A stretch of 8,183 nt of DNA from an uncultured Collinsella sp. (lineage in GTDB: Bacteria > Actinomycetota > Coriobacteriia > Coriobacteriales > Coriobacteriaceae). Made by a program: the position numbers and the translations under genes. The stretch is from NCBI GenBank assembly GCA_900547855.1, contig URIK01000084.1:1-8183 (forward strand). The letters are read 5' to 3'. Of this stretch, positions 6,964-8,183 are shown in pieces (the stretch's first letter is position 1; each line of letters starts with the position of its first letter). The notes beneath the pieces were generated by a model. It was not told where the DNA came from. It saw nothing but the letters and a program-made list of their open reading frames with translations, and made no database searches.

Positions 6964-7986
6964 CTACTCCATGGTCTCTTGGCAGACAACCTCGCGGATG
7001 GCTCGGATGCGGCGCATGGTGTCGTCGAACTGATCGGGGGTGAGGGCCTGGGCGCCGTCGGACCAGGCGCGGCTCGGCTCGTCGTGGACCTCGATCTCCA
7101 GACCGTTGGCGCCGCAGGCGGTCGCGGCGAGCGCCATTGGCTCAACGTAGCGGGTGTAGCCAGTGGCGTGGCTGGGGTCGGCGACGACGGGCAGGTGCGA
7201 CAGGTGGTGCAGCACCGGCACGGCGTTGAGGTCGAAGGTATTGCGGGTACGGGTCTCGAAGGTGCGGATACCGCGCTCGCACAGGATGACGTTGTCGTTG
7301 CCCTCGCTCATGATGTACTCGGCGGCCATAAGCAGCTCGTCGATCGTGCCGGACATGCCGCGCTTGAGCAGGATCGGGGTCTTGGTCTTGCCGACCTCCT
7401 TGAGCAGGGGGAAGTTCTGGGCGTTGCGGGCGCCGATCTGCATGACGTCAATCTTCTTGTCAAGGAAGACCTGCACGTCGCGCGGGTCCATGATCTCGGT
7501 GACGATCGGCATGTCGAGCTCGGCAGACGCCTCGCACAGCAGGTCGAGGCCGGCGAGGCCCATGCCTTGGTAGGCGTAGGGGGAGGTGCGGGGCTTGTAG
7601 GCACCGCCGCGCAGCATCGTGGCGCCGGCGGCCTTTACGCGGCGTGCGATGCGAATGAGGTTCTCGCCCTCGACGGAGCAGGGGCCGGCGATGACTTGGA
7701 ACTGGTCGCCGCCGATCTTGACGCCGTGGCCGCAGTCGATGACGGAGTCCTCGGGGTGGAACTTGCGGTTGGCACGCTTAAAAGGCTCGGAGACGCGCTG
7801 CACGCGCTCGACGACATCCATGGACTCGAGCAGGAACGGGTCGATCTTGGTCGTATCGCCCACCAGGCCGATGACGGTCTCGTTCTCGCCGCGCGAGACA
7901 TCGGTCTTCAGGCCTTTTTTCTCAATCCAGCTGACGATATGGCCGACGGCCTCGTCGCTGGCGCTTTGCTTTAGAATTGCAATCAT
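6964..7986 (-). CDS. aroF: 3-deoxy-7-phosphoheptulonate (DAHP) synthase, type I-beta with N-terminal regulatory domain
   Basis: A 340-residue enzyme condensing PEP with erythrose 4-phosphate, the entry step of the pathway. Residues 1 to about 70 match the ferredoxin-like regulatory domain of the Thermotoga maritima enzyme (MIAILK..., TVIGLVGD), which is inhibited mainly by Tyr. The barrel follows, with AGPCSVE (100-106), LRGGAYKPRTSPY (125-137), QIGARNAQN (183-191), LLKRGM (206-211) and ILCERGIRTFE (234-244). The four metal ligands are Cys103, His273 (DPSHATG), Glu299 (EVH) and Asp310 (SDG), each offset by one from the Thermotoga residues as I recall them. The frame continues 16 codons upstream, but the ATG at 7986 starts the conserved domain and has GAGAGG 6 nt before it. 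It is the first gene of the operon in this window. The symbol aroF follows common usage; aroG would be equally valid. Confidence 0.96.
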   Translation of the reverse strand: MIAILKQSASDEAVGHIVSWIEKKGLKTDVSRGENETVIGLVGDTTKIDPFLLESMDVVERVQRVSEPFKRANRKFHPEDSVIDCGHGVKIGGDQFQVIAGPCSVEGENLIRIARRVKAAGATMLRGGAYKPRTSPYAYQGMGLAGLDLLCEASAELDMPIVTEIMDPRDVQVFLDKKIDVMQIGARNAQNFPLLKEVGKTKTPILLKRGMSGTIDELLMAAEYIMSEGNDNVILCERGIRTFETRTRNTFDLNAVPVLHHLSHLPVVADPSHATGYTRYVEPMALAATACGANGLEIEVHDEPSRAWSDGAQALTPDQFDDTMRRIRAIREVVCQETME

Positions 7987-7996
7987 GGTGTGCCTC

Positions 7997-8059
7997 TCAC
8001 CTCGATGGATAACCCTTGCAAAAACGGCCCGCATCGCGAGCCGTGTATATATGGTACAT
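7997..8059 (-). CDS. Candidate 20-residue leader peptide upstream of aroF (speculative)
   Basis: A short frame from ATG (8059-8057) to TGA (7999-7997) begins MYHIY, with Tyr codons at positions 2 and 5 just before the terminator-like hairpin and a further Phe at 13 and Tyr at 17. Three Tyr and one Phe in 20 residues would suit a leader peptide controlling Tyr synthesis. There is no recognisable Shine-Dalgarno before it, and the hairpin lies inside the frame. It may be chance. Confidence 0.2.
   Translation of the reverse strand: MYHIYTARDAGRFCKGYPSR
8020..8044 (-). terminator. Intrinsic terminator-like hairpin upstream of aroF (possible attenuator)
   Basis: On the minus strand ACGGCTCGC-GAT-GCGGGCCGT forms a 9-bp stem with a 3-nt loop, followed at once by TTTT (8023-8020), five T's counting the last stem base. 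One pair is a G-U wobble in the minus transcript but a C-A mismatch on the plus strand, so the structure favours minus-strand function. It ends about 33 nt before the aroF start, and no good promoter is visible after it. Transcripts of aroF would therefore probably read through it. It is either the terminator of an upstream gene outside the window or a leader attenuator. Confidence 0.7.
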
Positions 8060-8074
8060 GAGAGTTTATACTAT
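8044..8074 (-). promoter_or_regulatory. Weak promoter-like AT-rich block upstream of the operon
   Basis: On the minus strand this block has two candidate -10 hexamers, TATAAA (8070-8065) and TATATA (8051-8046). Neither has a good -35 hexamer at 16-18 bp. A short palindrome, TGTA-N7-TACA (8044-8058), covers the second and could be an operator, but the match is short. The composition contrasts with the GC-rich genes, which is why it is listed. The exact start site cannot be read from the sequence. Confidence 0.3.
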
Positions 8075-8183
8075 CTGACTCGCTTTTGCCTTCTAAAGTG
8101 GGCCGTTGCGCCGCGTCTTCCTCGGAATGGTTGATTTCCGATCTCAGCCGAACACATTGAGCGGATAGGCCATTCCCGCAGCT
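8060..8183. other. Upstream non-coding stretch, no gene recognised
   Basis: Neither strand shows a convincing gene. One minus-strand frame is open from the window edge to a TGA overlapping the aroF ATG, but its codons lack the C/G-rich third positions of the neighbouring genes and it crosses the terminator hairpin. A nested imperfect inverted repeat is present at 8124-8176: GGAATGG pairs with CCATTCC, and inside it TCC/GGA and CTCA/TGAG pair. Any gene upstream of the operon must lie outside this window. Confidence 0.5.

Noticed and set aside
6283..7974. A 563-codon open frame on the plus strand opposite aroF and tyrA
   Set aside because: It is the antisense of two well-identified genes. The translation is rich in Ala, Gly, Val, His and Asp, as expected from the complement of GC-biased codons, and shows no recognisable domain.
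8138..8146. Short resemblance to the start of the TruSeq adapter (AGATCGGAA on the minus strand)
   Set aside because: Only nine bases match and the following bases diverge, so there is no support for adapter at the right end.
7987..8183. A minus-strand frame open from the window edge to a TGA overlapping the aroF ATG
   Set aside because: About 65 codons without a visible start, with codon use unlike the neighbouring genes and a terminator hairpin inside it. An ATGA overlap with aroF would be tempting but is probably chance.

Overview
The window is a dense, single-direction aromatic amino acid operon on the minus strand. Read in the direction of transcription (right to left), the genes are aroF (DAHP synthase), tyrA (prephenate dehydrogenase), aroB (3-dehydroquinate synthase), aroA (EPSP synthase), aroC (chorismate synthase), pheA (chorismate mutase-prephenate dehydratase) and a fused aroE-aroK gene (shikimate dehydrogenase plus shikimate kinase). 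The last gene runs off the left end. Together they cover every shikimate-pathway step except 3-dehydroquinate dehydratase (aroD/aroQ), plus the branch enzymes to phenylpyruvate and 4-hydroxyphenylpyruvate.

The organism is a high-GC bacterium. The C/G-rich third codon positions, the clostridial-looking EPSP synthase and chorismate synthase motifs, the Thermotoga-type DAHP synthase and the gene fusion suggest an anaerobic Gram-positive or actinobacterial lineage. Coriobacteriia (Collinsella-like) is my best guess, an inference only. No mobile element, CRISPR array, tRNA or rRNA was seen.

Layout. Bases 1-45 are not genomic: they are the 3' part of an Illumina Nextera P7 adapter, so the left edge is an assembly artefact. 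Bases 46-1208 hold the 3'-truncated aroE-aroK fusion, whose ATG directly follows the pheA stop. pheA occupies 1209-2354. Bases 2355-2490 form the only sizeable internal intergenic gap and hold a perfect 34-bp inverted repeat plus a separate GC hairpin. aroC, aroA and aroB follow at 2491-6009 with 1-nt spacing or short overlap. tyrA (6046-6960) and aroF (6964-7986) head the operon. The 197 bases at 7987-8183 contain no convincing gene. They hold a terminator-like hairpin 38 nt before aroF, AT-rich promoter-like sequence, and a possible short Tyr-containing leader ORF, together suggestive of transcription attenuation.

How the genes work together: AroF commits PEP and erythrose 4-phosphate to the pathway, AroB closes the ring, AroE and AroK (one polypeptide) turn dehydroshikimate into shikimate 3-phosphate, AroA and AroC make chorismate, and PheA and TyrA divide prephenate between Phe and Tyr. 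Allosteric domains are visible on AroF (N-terminal ferredoxin-like domain) and PheA (C-terminal ACT domain), but TyrA has none.
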